From Sapria himalayana (taxonomy: Eukaryota; Streptophyta; Magnoliopsida; Malpighiales; Rafflesiaceae), in contig JAREIK010012081.1 of assembly GCA_029783825.1 (NCBI GenBank), positions 1 to 64,000 on the forward strand: DNA of 64,000 nucleotides, written 5' to 3'. Numbering within the stretch: the stretch's first letter is position 1; each line of letters starts with the position of its first letter. The notes under the pieces are model-generated. The model searched no databases, had not been told where the DNA came from, and saw only the letters and a list, made by a program, of their open reading frames with translations. Position numbers and translations under genes: made by a program. Below are positions 51,331 through 64,000 of this stretch, piece by piece.

Positions 51331-52243
51331 AAAATTAAATCATTAAAGATTAGTGATGAAAATTATCCACATCCCAAATAGCTAGGTAAAATTCCCTAGC
51401 TAAATGGATAAATTTTTTGAAAAATAAAATTTAAAGAATAATTGATTGTAATAAAATATAAAATATTTAAAAAAAATGTCAGATTAATAGTTAGTGACGA
51501 ATTTTGTCTGGATCAAATTAGCTAGGGGAGATCCGTCACTAAATCAATCGTAAATCCATCACAAAATTCTCCGCTTTTATTTTCGTGGAATTTACAAACA
51601 TATTAGTGACAGATTATGTTAAGATTTAATTTGCTAGGAAAATTCCCCCGCTATATCCTGGATATAATTAGCTAGGGATATTTCGTAATTAATACCGTCA
51701 CTATTTTTCAGATATAATTAGGTAGGAAAATTACATCGATAAATCTGTCGCTATATTTTGGATGTAATTAGCTAGGAAGATTACGTTGCTAAATTTGTAG
51801 CGATATTTCAGATGTAATTGGCTTGGAAAATTCCATCGCTAAATTCGTCAATATATTGCGAATATAATTAGCTATGGAAATTCCATCCTTAAATCCGTCG
51901 CTATGATCCGGATGTAGTTAGCTAGGGAAATTCCGTTGCTATATCTATCACTATATTTTGGATGTAATTAGCTAGGAAAATTCCATCGCTAAATCCATCG
52001 CTATATTCCAGATTTTATAAGTAAGGAAAAATCCATCGCTAAATACATAGTTAAATTCCTAGCTTTTCTTGAGCAGAATTTACGAAAATATTTCGTCACT
52101 AATCCATCGCTAATCTATTGTAAATTTTTATTTCAATGAAAAATGAAAATTCTCTTGCTATTCCCTAAATAATCCATTGTAATTTAGCTATGGTTAGATC
52201 GCTAACTAAAATTCCCTAACTATTTGAACATTTTATTATAGTG
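51331..52243. repeat. CACTA right subterminal repeats and TIR
   Basis: Units of about 51 bp with GGATGTAATTAGCTAGG and CCATCGCTAAATC words recur near 51653, 51713, 51764, 51815, 51866, 51917 and 51968. CTTTTCTTGAGCAGAATTTACG-type units follow, then the TIR at 52229-52243. It is directly oriented and clearly homologous to the orphan terminus at 15771-16707. Confidence 0.85.
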
Positions 52244-53636
52244 AAATAGATAGATAGACAGATAGATATATAGCCAACTAGATAGTTAGAAACAGAGATA
52301 GATAGACAGATATAAAATACACTAATAGACAATTAGATAGATAGACAAATAGACAGATAGATAGGTAGATAGATAGACAGATAAACATATATACAAATAT
52401 AGAGGTAGATAGATAGACATATAAATAGATATATAGATAGATAGATAGATAGATAGACAAATAGACAGAAAAATAGATAGACAAATATACAGATAGACAG
52501 ATAGACAAATAGACAGATAGATAGATTGATTGATTGATTGATTGATAAATAGATAGATAAATAGATAGACAAACAAAAAACAAAAGATAGATAGATAGAT
52601 AGGTAGATAACCAGATATATAGATAGATAGATAGACTGATTGATAGATTGATAGATAGACTGATAGATGGAAAGATAGAATCAGATCGAAAGATAGACAG
52701 ATAGACATAAGTCAAATAGAAAGATAGGCAGATAAGACAGATAAATAGATATACATATAGACATATAGACAAATAAATAGATATATAGATAAATAAATAC
52801 ATAGGAAGAAAGATAGATGGATAGACAAATAGATAAAGAGACAACTAGATGGATAGACATATAAATAGATAAATAGTTAGATAGATAGATAGATAGATAG
52901 ATAGACAGATAGAATGTTAGAAAGATAGAGAGATAGATAGATATAAAGATAGATAGATATAAAAATAGATAAATATATAGATTAATAGATATAATGATAA
53001 AATGATAGATAGATAGATAGACTAACAAAAGATAGATAGAAAGAAAGACAAACACAAAGACAGATAGTCATTTAGAGAGATAGATTGACATATACAAAAA
53101 TAGATAGATAGAAAGATAGTTAGAGGAATAGTTAGATTGAAATATTGATAGATAAATAGATAGATTGAAAGATAGAAAGATAGATAGATAGATTGATTGA
53201 TTGATAGAAGATAGATATGCAGAATATAGATACACAAATTGACAAATAAATAGATAGACAGATAGACAGATATACAGATATATATATATATATATATATA
53301 TAGACAAATAGATAGATATACTAATAGTCAGATAGACAGATAGATAGATAAATAGATAGACAAATAGATAGATAGACAGAAAGATAGATAGACAGATATA
53401 CAGATAGACAGATAGACAGATACACAAATAAATAGTTATTTAGTTAGATAGATAGGCATGTAGACAGATATACAGAAAGATAGATAAACATATTGTTAGA
53501 TAGAAAGATAGATGATTAGACAAATAGACAAATGATATATAGACAGAAAGATATATAGACATATAGACATATAGATAGATAGATACTTTAATACACAGAA
53601 ACATATCTAGGTAGATAGCCAGATATATAGATAGAT

Positions 53637-53672
<36 letters not shown>

Positions 53673-54834
53673 TAATTTATAAATAGATAGAAGATAGAAA
53701 TACAGATAGTTTGAAAATAGATATAAGACAAATAGAAAGATAGGCATATAGTTAGATAGACTATTATACAGATAGATAGAATGATAGATAGATAGATCGA
53801 GATATAGATAGACAAATAGACAAATGGGAAAATATACAGATTGATAGACAAATAGATAGATAGATTGATTGATTGATAAATAGACAAATAGACTTTTAAA
53901 AAGATAGAGAGAAAGAGAGATAGATATATATATTGATATATAGATACATAGATATAGAGATTAATAAATAGAAAGATAGATAGATAAATAGATATATCGA
54001 TTGAAAAACATAGAGACAAATAGACAGACAGACAAAAGATATAAAGATAGAAAAATAAACAAAAACACAGGTAGTCATTTAAATAGATAGACATATAGAT
54101 TTATATACAAATAGAAATATAGAAATATGGTAGATAGATTGATAGACAGATAGATTGATAGGCAGATAGATTGATAGATATATAGATTGAAAGATATAAA
54201 GATATATAGATAGATTGATAGAAGATAGATAGACAGAAGACAGAAGATAGATAGAAGACAGATAGATTGATAGATAAATAGATAGACAGATAGACAAATA
54301 GATAGATACACATATAGATAGATAGATAGATAAACATATAGAAAGTTACACAGAAAGATAGACGACAAATAGGTTGTTAGATAGTCACATAGATATAGAT
54401 AGATAGATAGATAGACAGATAGACAAATAGACAAATAGACAGTAGATAGATCGAAATATATAAAGATAGTTAGATAGACAAATAGAATGATTGACAAAAG
54501 ATAAGTACATAGATATACATATAGTCAGATAAACATATAGACAAAAAGGCAGATGGATAGATAGACAAGTAGATAAATACATAGTTAGACATATAGAAAG
54601 ATAGCCAGATAGATAGACACATAGATAGAAAGATAATTAAATAGTTATATAGACAAATAGATAGTTAGATATATAGACAGATAGTTAGATAGATAGATAG
54701 ACAGATAGATAGAAAGAAAGATAGTCAGATAGACAGATACACACAGACACATAGACAGATAGATATATAGGTAGATAGAAAGATAGATAGATAGACAAAT
54801 ATATAGATAGAAAGGTAGATAGATAGATAGATAG

Positions 54835-54865
<31 letters not shown>

Positions 54866-57800
54866 AATAAAAATACAGATAGAAATAAAGATAGACAAAT
54901 ATACAGATAGATAGATAGATAGAAAAATTGAGATAGACAGAAAGATTGATTAACAGATAGATATAGAAATATAAGATAGATAGGCAGATAGAAAAATAGA
55001 CTGATAGACAAACAGAGAGATAGATAGAGGGAGAAAAAAGATAGATAGACAGACAGAAAGACAGATAGACAAACAGACACATAGACAAATATACAGATGT
55101 ATAGATAGATAGACAGACAAATAGATAGATAGATAGATATAGATAGAAAAGAAAATAGAGGATAGAATTATAAATATAGACATTTATAGAGATTGAAAGA
55201 TAGACGTATACACTAATAGAAAGATAAATAGTTAGATAGATAGATTAAGAGATAGACAGATAAATAGACAGACTGACAGATAGATGGATAGATTGATTTA
55301 CATATTGACAGATAGACATATAAAAATATAAATTAAGAGATAGACATGTGGATTGACAGATAGAAAGATACGTAGATCGATCGATAGATACATAAATAGA
55401 TAGAAAGACAAATAGATAGATAGATAGATAGAGGGAATGACAGATAGATAGATAGATAGACAGATAGATATATATAGAAGATAAATAGACAAGAAAACAT
55501 ATAAATAGATAAACATATAGATAGAACATTAGATAGATAGTATGATTAATAGATAGACATATAGGTATATAGCCAGATATATAGATAGACAGATAGATAG
55601 ATAGACAAATAGACAGATAGATACACAAATAGATAGATAGACCGATAGACAGAAAAAAAAATAGATACAAGATAGATTGAAAGATAGACCAGATAGACAG
55701 ATAGACATAATATAAATAGAAAGATAGGCAGATAGATAGATATAGATCTAGACGGATATACATACATGCCATACAGATAAACAGATAGATAGATAGACAG
55801 ATAGATAGAAAGATAGATTGACAAATAGACAAAAAGACAAAAAGGCAAATAGATAGATATACAGATAGACCATTAAAAAATAAGAAAGATAGATAGATAG
55901 ATAGATAGATGACAGACAGATATACAAGCAAAAGATAGATAGACATAAAGATAAACAAAAAGACTGATAGTCATTTAGAGAAATAGATAGATAAACATAC
56001 ACAAATAGAGATATAAAAATATTTTTACATATATAGATAAATAGAAAGATTGATAGATAGATAGATTGAAAGATAAGTAGATATATAGAAATATAGACTG
56101 ACATAAGATAGATAGATAGAAGATAGATAAAAAGATAGACAGATAGACCGATAGATAGATAGACAGATAGATAGATAGATAGACAGATAGAAAAATAGAC
56201 AGATAGATGATTGACATATTGATAGATAGGCAGATAGATAGATAGATAAACAAATAGATAAATAGACAAATTTGTAGAAGATAGTTCAAAATATATAATG
56301 ATAGATGGATAGACAAATAGACAGATAGATAGAAGACATGTAGATAAATAAACATATATTCAGATAGACAAATAAAAAAAAATTATATAGATAGATAAAT
56401 TGATAGATAGATAGTTAGACAAATAAAATGATAAACAAATAAATAAATAGATAGACAAAAAGATAGATAGATGGATAGATATAAAGACAGATATATTGAT
56501 AGATAGATAGATACATAGAATCATATATAGATTGATTGATTGATTGACAAATAGATAGATAAATAGATAGATAGTTAGATAGATAGATAGACAGACAGAT
56601 AGATAGCTAGCTAGATAGATAGATAGATATATAGATAGATAGATAAATATATAGAGAAATATATATATAGAAAGAAAGATAGATAGATTTACAAAGATAT
56701 AGATTGATAGAAAGATAAATAGATAAAGAGATAAGATAGACAAATAGACATATATATAGATAGATAGATATATAGATAGAAAGATAGTTAGAAAGATAGA
56801 TAAAAGATATATAGAAAGAATGAAAGAGAGATAGATAGATAGACAGACAGATTGATTGATTGACAGATAGATAGACAGTCAAATAAAAGACTAGTAGATT
56901 GACAAACAGAAAGTCAGATAGACTATAAACATTCACAAATAGATATATATACTATTAGACATACATAAAGATAGATAGATAAAGAGATAGATAGATTGAT
57001 AGATAAGTAAGTAATTTTAGAAAAGATTGATAGATATTTATACATATAGAAAGATAGACAAATACACAAATAGATAGATAGATAGTCAGCTAGATAGATA
57101 TATAGATAATTAGATTAATAGATATACAAACAGATAGAAAGAAAGATAGATATATAGACAGATAGATTGAAAGATTTACATATTGACTGATAGATATATA
57201 TAGAAAAAAATACTGAGAGATAGAAAGGTAGATAGGCAGATGATTGATTGATAGACAAATATGCATATAAATAGATATTTAGATTGATTGATTGTCAGAT
57301 TGACTAAAGATATATAGACATATAGATAGATTGATTGATTGACAGATAGTAGGCAAATAGACATATATACATATAGATTGATAGACAAATAGATATATAG
57401 ATTAACATATAGAGAGATAAATAGATATGCATTTAGACAAATAAACAGATAGACAAGTATATAAAGATAGATAGAAAGATAGACGAATATATAGATAGAT
57501 AGGTAAATAGATAGATAGATAGACAAATAGACAGATAGAAAAATATACAAATAGACAGATATAAAAATAGATAGATAGATTGATATAAAAATAGATAGAT
57601 ATACAATTAGATAAATAGATAGAGAGATAGATAGATAGATAGACCAAAGATAGATATACAGATAGACAGATAGATAGATAGACAAATGGATAGATAGAGA
57701 GATAGATAGATAGAGAGATAGATAGATAGATAGATAGATAATCAAATAGATAGGAAGATATATCAATAAACAAATAGAAAGATAGACAAATAGATAATTA

Positions 57801-58256
57801 AATAGATAAATAGAAGATAAAAGGTAGACAAATAGTCAGATCACATATAGACATATGTATAGATTTATAGATAAATAGATATATAAATAGACAAATATAT
57901 AAATAGTTAAACAGATAGCCAGAAAGCCAGATAGGTAGATAGATTGATAGATATATAGATAAATAGTAACATAGATAAATAGATAGAACAATTGATAGAT
58001 GGAAAGATAGATAGATTGATAGATATATATACAACTAGATAGATACATACATAGATATATAGATTGATAGATTGATTGACAGTCAGACAAACAGACATAT
58101 AGATAGACAAACAGACAAATACATAATTAAAAATACATACATACAGACACATAGACAAACAGGCAGACAAATAGACATATATATAGACACAAAAACCCAC
58201 AAACAAATAGACAGACACATAGACACAGATAGACAGAGAGACAGACAGATAGACAT

Positions 58257-58290
<34 letters not shown>

Positions 58291-59574
58291 CAGCAAATTT
58301 AGGATAGACATAAAGAGATAGTCATTTATAAAGATAGATATATAGGAAAACATACACATTGACAGACACACAAGTAGATAGATAGAATTATAGGAAAATA
58401 TATAGATAGAGGAATAGGCAATTAGGTAGATAAAAAGATAGGCAGATAGGAAGATAGGCAGAAATGCAGATAGATAGATAGATAGACAGACAGACGTATG
58501 GACATACATATAGAAATAAATATAGACAGACAAATAGACAGATAGATAGATAAATAAAAAAACATACAGACATACATATAGAAATAAAGATGGACAGACC
58601 GACAGAATGACAGACAAACAGATAGATTGAAAGATAGACAGACAGATAGATAGATAGATAGATAGACAGATAGATAGATATACAGATACATAGAGAGAAA
58701 GAAAGACAGATAAACAAATAGGTAGATAGACAAATAGACAGAAAGTCAGAAAGACAAATAGACAGACAGATACATACATACATACATAGATAGATATACA
58801 GAAGACAGATAGATATAAGATAAATAGATAGATATATAGATAGATAGATAGATTTATTTATTTATTTATAAATAGGTAGATCAAATAGACATATAGATAG
58901 ATAGATAGATAGACAGATAGATAGAAGATAAATAGATAGCTTGGTCAATTGATTAATAGATAGATAGATAGATAAGTAGATTAGATAGACAGATGGATAG
59001 ATATACAGATAGACAGATATACTGATAGAGAGATCGACATATAGACATTTAAACATATAGACAGATAGATAGAATGATAAATAGACAAATAGATAGATAG
59101 GCAGATAGAGAGAAAGACATATAGATAGATAGAAAGTTTGACAGATAGCCAAATAGATAGATAGACAGACAGACATACAGACATACATAAAGAAATAAAG
59201 ATAGACAACCAGACAAATAGATAGATAGATAAATAGACAGACATATAGATGGACATACAGAAATAAAGACAGATAGACATCTATATAGACAGACATACAT
59301 ACATATAGATAGACAGTCAAAAAGTTAGAGAGATAGACAAACATATAGAACAAAAATCAGATAGACAGACATTCTAACATACATATAGATAAATAGACTA
59401 CCAAATAGATAGATAGATAGATATATAGATAGATAAACATATAGATAGACAGACAGACAGACAAATAGATAAATAAATAGATACACTGATAGAAAGATTG
59501 GCATATTGATATATAGATACATAGACAGATTGATAGATAAACAAATTAATAGATAGACATAGAGATAGATAAAT

Positions 59575-59623
<49 letters not shown>

Positions 59624-60291
59624 AATTGATAGATTAAAAGATATACATATAGACAAAAAGGCTGATAGTCAGGTAGGCAAATAAATAGATAGATAGATAT
59701 ACAAATAGATAGATAGATAGACATATAGACATATAGACAAATATATAGAGAGACATATAGACAAATAATTAGATAGAAAGATAGACAAAAAGACAGATAG
59801 ACAAAAAGTCAAATAGACAAAAAGATAGACAGATAGATAAATAGATATACAAAGATAGAGAGATAGACAAATAGTCAGGTAGTTTGATTTAAAGTTAGAT
59901 AGGTAGTTAAATAGTTAGATAGATATATTGTTCGATCAATCAATAGGTAGATAGATTGATAAATATCTAGATAGATAGGTAAATATATAGATAGATAGTT
60001 TGACAGATATATATATATAGTTAGATATACAGATAGATAGATAGATATGTTGATAGATAGGTAGAGTGACAAATAGACAGATAGATAAATCGAAAGATAT
60101 ATAGATATATAGATAGATAGATAAATAGATAGATAGATAGACAAATAGATATATAGATAGATAGACAGATAGATATAAAGATGATTTATAGATAGAAAAA
60201 TTGATAGTTGAAAGATTGAAAGATAGATAGATAGACAGATAAAAAGATAGACTAACAGATAGATAGATAGATAGATTGATAGACAGACAGA

Positions 60292-60351
<60 letters not shown>

Positions 60352-61156
60352 TAGATAGATAAATAAATTGATAGAAAGATAAATAGATAGACAAACATAC
60401 ATAACATTATATAGATAAACATACAAACAGACAAAAAGACATACATACATTTAAAGATATAGATAGATATAAAAACAATCAAATAGACAAATAGACAGAT
60501 AGATTGAAAGATATTTAGATAAAATGATAGACAGATAGACAGATAGTTAGATAGACAGATAGATAGATAGACAGATAGATAGATAGATTGTTTTATTGTT
60601 TGATAGATAGACATATAGATATAGATAGATAGGTAAATAGCTAGATAGAAAGAAAGAGAGAAAGATAGATAGATAGATAGATAGACTGATAGAAATATAA
60701 ATAGATAGATAGATAGATAGATAGATAAATAGATCGATAGATAGATATACATATAAACATATAGACAGATAGACAAATAAACATATAGATAGATGATAGA
60801 TTAGAAGATAGATAGATAGACAGATAGATAAATTGATAGATAGACAAATTGATAGAGATATAGATACATAGATAGTTATAGACATATAAATAGATTGATA
60901 TATATATATATAGATAAATAGATAGTGAGATAGACAAATAGGCAGACATATTTACATAAGACAAATAGTCAGATCAATAGAAAGATTGATAGATATATAG
61001 ATAGATAGATAGAAAATTTGATAGATAACAAGATAGATTGATAGATTTACATATACACATATAGACTAATATACAAATAAACAGATAGACAAATTTATAG
61101 ATAGAAAGATTGTCAGATAGATAGATAGACAAATAGTCAAATAAATTGATAGATAC

Positions 61157-61187
<31 letters not shown>

Positions 61188-62995
61188 CACAGATAGATAA
61201 TAGACAAATAAATATAAAGATAAAAATACAGAAAGCTATATACGCAAATAAATAAATAAATAAACAGACAGACAAATATATATACACATAAACAAACAAA
61301 CAAATAGATAGACAGACATATAGATACAAATATAGATAAACAGACAGACAGATAGATATATAGATAAATAGATAAACAGACAAATAGATAGATAGATATA
61401 CAGATAGATATATAGATAGATATAAAGATTGACATATTGACAGATAAACATATAAACATATAGATAGATAGACAAATAGCTAGATATAATGTTTGACAGA
61501 TAGAAAGATAGATAGAATGATAGATAGAATGATAGATAGAATGATAGATAGAATGATAGATAGACAGATAGAATGATTGTCAAATAGACATATAGAAAGA
61601 AAGATAGATAGATAGATATATAGATAAATATATATACAATTAGATATATAGACACATAAACAGATAGATATAATGATAGATTGACATATAGATAGAAACA
61701 AATTGAAGGATAGATCGATCGATAGATTGATAGATAGTCAGATACACATATAGATGGACACACAGATGGATAGATAGATGGATAGATAGATAGATAGATA
61801 CACAAATATATGGATAAATAGATTGATAGATAGATAGACATATAGTCAAATAGATAGATATATTGATAGACAGATACATAGATAGATAGAAAGAGAGATA
61901 TAAAAAACAAATAGATAGATAGATACAAAGATAGTTGGATAGATTGATAAATGAATAGATAGATAGTTATAAGATAGATAGATAGAAGATTGATGATTGA
62001 TTAATATATAAATTGGTAGACAAATACTAGATAGTAGATTGACAGATTGATAGAAGGTAGATAAACACAATCACAAATAGTCAGATAGACATATAGATAG
62101 ATAGATAGATAGATAGATAGACATTTAGACAGATTGATGGATAACCAGCTAGCCTAAAATGCAGATTGATAGATACATAGATGATAAACATATAGACAAA
62201 TAGTTAGATTAACAGAAAGACATTTAATTAGATAGATAAATAGGCACATACATAGATTAACAAATATACAAATAGATAGGTAAGTCTATAGAAAGATAGT
62301 CAAATAGATAGATAAAAAGATAGCTAGATAGTTAGTTAGTTAGTTAGATAGATAGATAGGTAGATAGGTAGAATATAGATAGGTAGAGAAATATATAGAT
62401 AAAAAGATAGATAGAAAGATAGATAGGTAGTTAGATAGATAGACACATCGATAGATAGATAGATAGATAGATAGACAGATCGATAGATAGATAGATAGAC
62501 AGATAGATAGATAGATAGATAGATAGATAAACAGAAAGATAGATAGACAAATAGATAGATAGATAGATAGACAAATAGATTGATAGATTGATTGATTGAT
62601 TGAATGATAGTATACATATAGACATAAAATTTATAGACATATAGCCAAATATAAAGATCGGCTGATAGATATATAGATAAATAGATAGAAAGATAAATAG
62701 ATAGTTAGTTAGTTAGATAGATAAATATACACATATAAAGATAATAGATAGACAAATAGATATATAGACACATAGATAGATATACATATAGTCAAATAGA
62801 TAGATAGAAAGATATAAGACACACAGACAGATAGATTGATAGATCGATAGACAGATAGAATGATAGATAAATATATAGACACATAGATAGATAGATATAT
62901 AAATAGTTATACAGATAGACAGATCAAGAGATCGACATATAGATAGATACACAAATAGATAGATAGGAAAATAGACAGATAGATACATAGATACA
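52244..62995 (+). repeat. GATA satellite array 4
   Basis: GATA/GACA array on the + strand continuing array 3 after the CACTA element. It has a period of about 1 kb in its first part: CCAGAT(AT) phrases at 52611, 53619, 54605 and 55573; AGTCATTTA phrases at 53066, 54073 and 55969; GACATAA-(n)-AAATAGAAAGATAGGC phrases at 52704, about 53722 and 55704. It contains (TA)n runs near 53276-53304, 53638-53672, 54834-54862 and 59577-59620, and a GACA-rich section at 58080-58270. Open frames on the minus strand are Y-L-S-I type artefacts. Confidence 0.93.
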
Positions 62996-63535
62996 AAGTC
63001 ATATACATAAATAGACAGCTATTATTGGGCAATTGTGATTCCATGGTTGTTATTTTAAGATACAAAAGAAGAAGAAACAACAAAACAACTAAACACCAAA
63101 TGATATATATATACAATCCACAATACAACCATTGTTGAATCAAAAAAAATGAAAAATAGAAACCAAAAATAATGTAGTTCATAGTTGCTCAGTACTACAA
63201 GCTACATCCACCAAAAAATACTTATGTGTTACAAATTAAACCAACAGAATCTTACAATATGTGTAGTGCATAAATAGTCATGATAATTCGCACAGATATA
63301 GAGAGAATAGAGAAGATGAACAGTTCTAGATCAAGAAAAATAGTAACTCAAAAAATAAAATAAAAAACATTTTATATTAAAATTTTCTCGATTCAATTAA
63401 CCAAAGCAAGACCTCCGTTATTGTGCTACTGCTGCATCCTAGGCCTCTTAATAATTCATTTCCTACACTTACATGAAAATATTTAAATAGAAACATTTGT
63501 TTATAGAAACAAATTATCAAAACAAAAGATATACA
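62996..63535. other. Non-array interruption, no gene recognised
   Basis: About 540 bases of AT-rich, non-GATA sequence between array 4 and a last short GATA tract. No target duplication or coding region could be seen. It may be an insertion or the true edge of the satellite. Confidence 0.55.
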
Positions 63536-63745
63536 CCAGATAGAAAGATAGTCACATTGATAGATAGATAAGTAGATAGAAAGATAGACAGATATATAGA
63601 TATAAAGATATACAGATATAAAGATATGTGTGTGTGTGTGTGTGTACTGATAGATAGATAGATAGACATATATATAAATAGATAGATAGACAGATATATA
63701 TATATATATATATAGAAAGATAGATAGATAGATAGATAGACAACC
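63536..63745 (+). repeat. Short GATA tract (outlier of the array)
   Basis: About 210 bases of GATA repeat with (TG)n at 63628-63645 and (TA)n at 63692-63715. It opens with GATAGTCACATTGATAG, the same phrase seen in array 1 near 5004, 7002 and 11630, so it belongs to the same satellite family. Confidence 0.85.
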
Positions 63746-64000
63746 AGATAAACAAAAGATCAAAAATTCAAACAGATTGCTCTCGAAAAACTTGGTATTG
63801 GGTTCTCGAAAAACCTTCGAAGGAACCGCGCCTCCTTCGTCTTCCTAGGAAAAGATTCTGTAATTTTTGTTGAGGAAGAAGTAAATTGCAAGCAAATTTT
63901 GAAGGCAATGGATTTCTTAATTAATAAGAAATCATTTTCGGATTTTGTTAAGAGGAACGTGCCTCTTTCGTCTTCCTCGGACACTCAAGAAAAAAAAATA
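63746..64000. other. Right flank with a short spaced direct repeat
   Basis: Non-satellite sequence. The words GAACCGCGCCTCCTTCGTC at about 63820 and GAACGTGCCTCTTTCGTC at about 63954 are imperfect direct repeats about 135 bp apart, each followed by TTCCT(A/C)GGA. A minus-strand frame at 63760-63984 is open and lysine/glutamate-rich but not recognised, and may simply span this repeat. The feature continues past the window. Confidence 0.5.

Larger units (their letters stand above)
42830..52243. mobile_element. CACTA (En/Spm) element complete at both ends
   Basis: Both ends are present. The left end starts TACTACAATAAAAAT at 42830; the right end, read inwards on the minus strand, starts CACTATAATAAAATG at 52243. 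The three bases outside each end are AAA (42827-42829 and 52244-52246), the 3-bp target duplication expected of CACTA elements. Removing the element and one AAA joins CACAAA to TAGATAGATAG and restores the satellite, so it landed in pre-existing array DNA. The interior (9.4 kb) has only remnants of transposase sequence, on the minus strand, so it is non-autonomous. Confidence 0.9.

Noticed and set aside
58072..58272. Plus-strand frame with DRQTDRQID-like repeats
   Set aside because: It is the other strand of a GACA-rich stretch of the satellite and has no sign of being a gene.
1..64000. CRISPR arrays, bacterial operons, phage or plasmid functions
   Set aside because: The repeats are tetranucleotide satellite and transposon ends with plant-type introns and LINE domains. 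No spacer-repeat architecture or prokaryotic gene was seen.

Overview
The window looks like nuclear DNA from a flowering plant with a repeat-rich genome. The evidence is CACTA (En/Spm) transposon ends starting CACTACAAGAAAA, a degenerate Ptta/En-Spm transposase reading frame, a plant-type L1 LINE ending in an RNase H domain, and broken fragments of plant genes that keep GT-AG introns. I see no intact gene, no tRNA or rRNA, and nothing bacterial or viral. About 41 kb of the 64 kb is one degenerate GATA/GACA tetranucleotide satellite. The long open frames in it (tetrapeptide Y-L-S-I) follow from the 4-bp repeat and are not genes.

Layout. 1-15770: array 1 (GATA on +), with a segment repeated at an offset of about 4.4-4.65 kb and a 260-bp LINE tail inserted at 8625-8884. 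15771-16707: an orphan CACTA terminus whose body side abuts the array. 16708-22905: non-array DNA with a broken 40S ribosomal protein S25 exon (17444-17514) and a 5'-truncated LINE (about 18192-21874, minus strand). 22906-27782: half of a CACTA element, with a Ptta/En-Spm pseudogene, six exon-like pieces of a 5'-3' exoribonuclease (XRN) gene, and one element end. 27783-35783: array 2 (TATC on +). 35784-35923: spacer. 35924-42829: array 3 (GATA on +). 42830-52243: a CACTA element complete at both ends with a 3-bp AAA target duplication, containing a large GCT/ACC-type minisatellite. 52244-62995: array 4 (GATA on +), with a period of about 1 kb. 62996-64000: non-array flank holding one more short GATA tract.

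The main structural point is that about 23340-46790 is a large, diverged inverted duplication centred near 35.85 kb. The two central arrays match each other base by base at several anchors when one is reverse-complemented. The CACTA ends and internal sequences outside them continue the match. The XRN fragment is only in the left arm and the GCT/ACC minisatellite only in the right arm, so the arms have changed independently since duplication.

Order of events (inference): satellite growth; CACTA insertion into the satellite (removing it restores the array); inverted duplication; independent gain or loss of gene fragments; LINE insertions. Nothing here appears to encode a working protein system. 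The interest lies in genome structure: a mega-satellite with higher-order periodicity, a palindrome carrying transposons, and host gene fragments captured by CACTA elements. All alignments were made by eye, so identities and edges are approximate.
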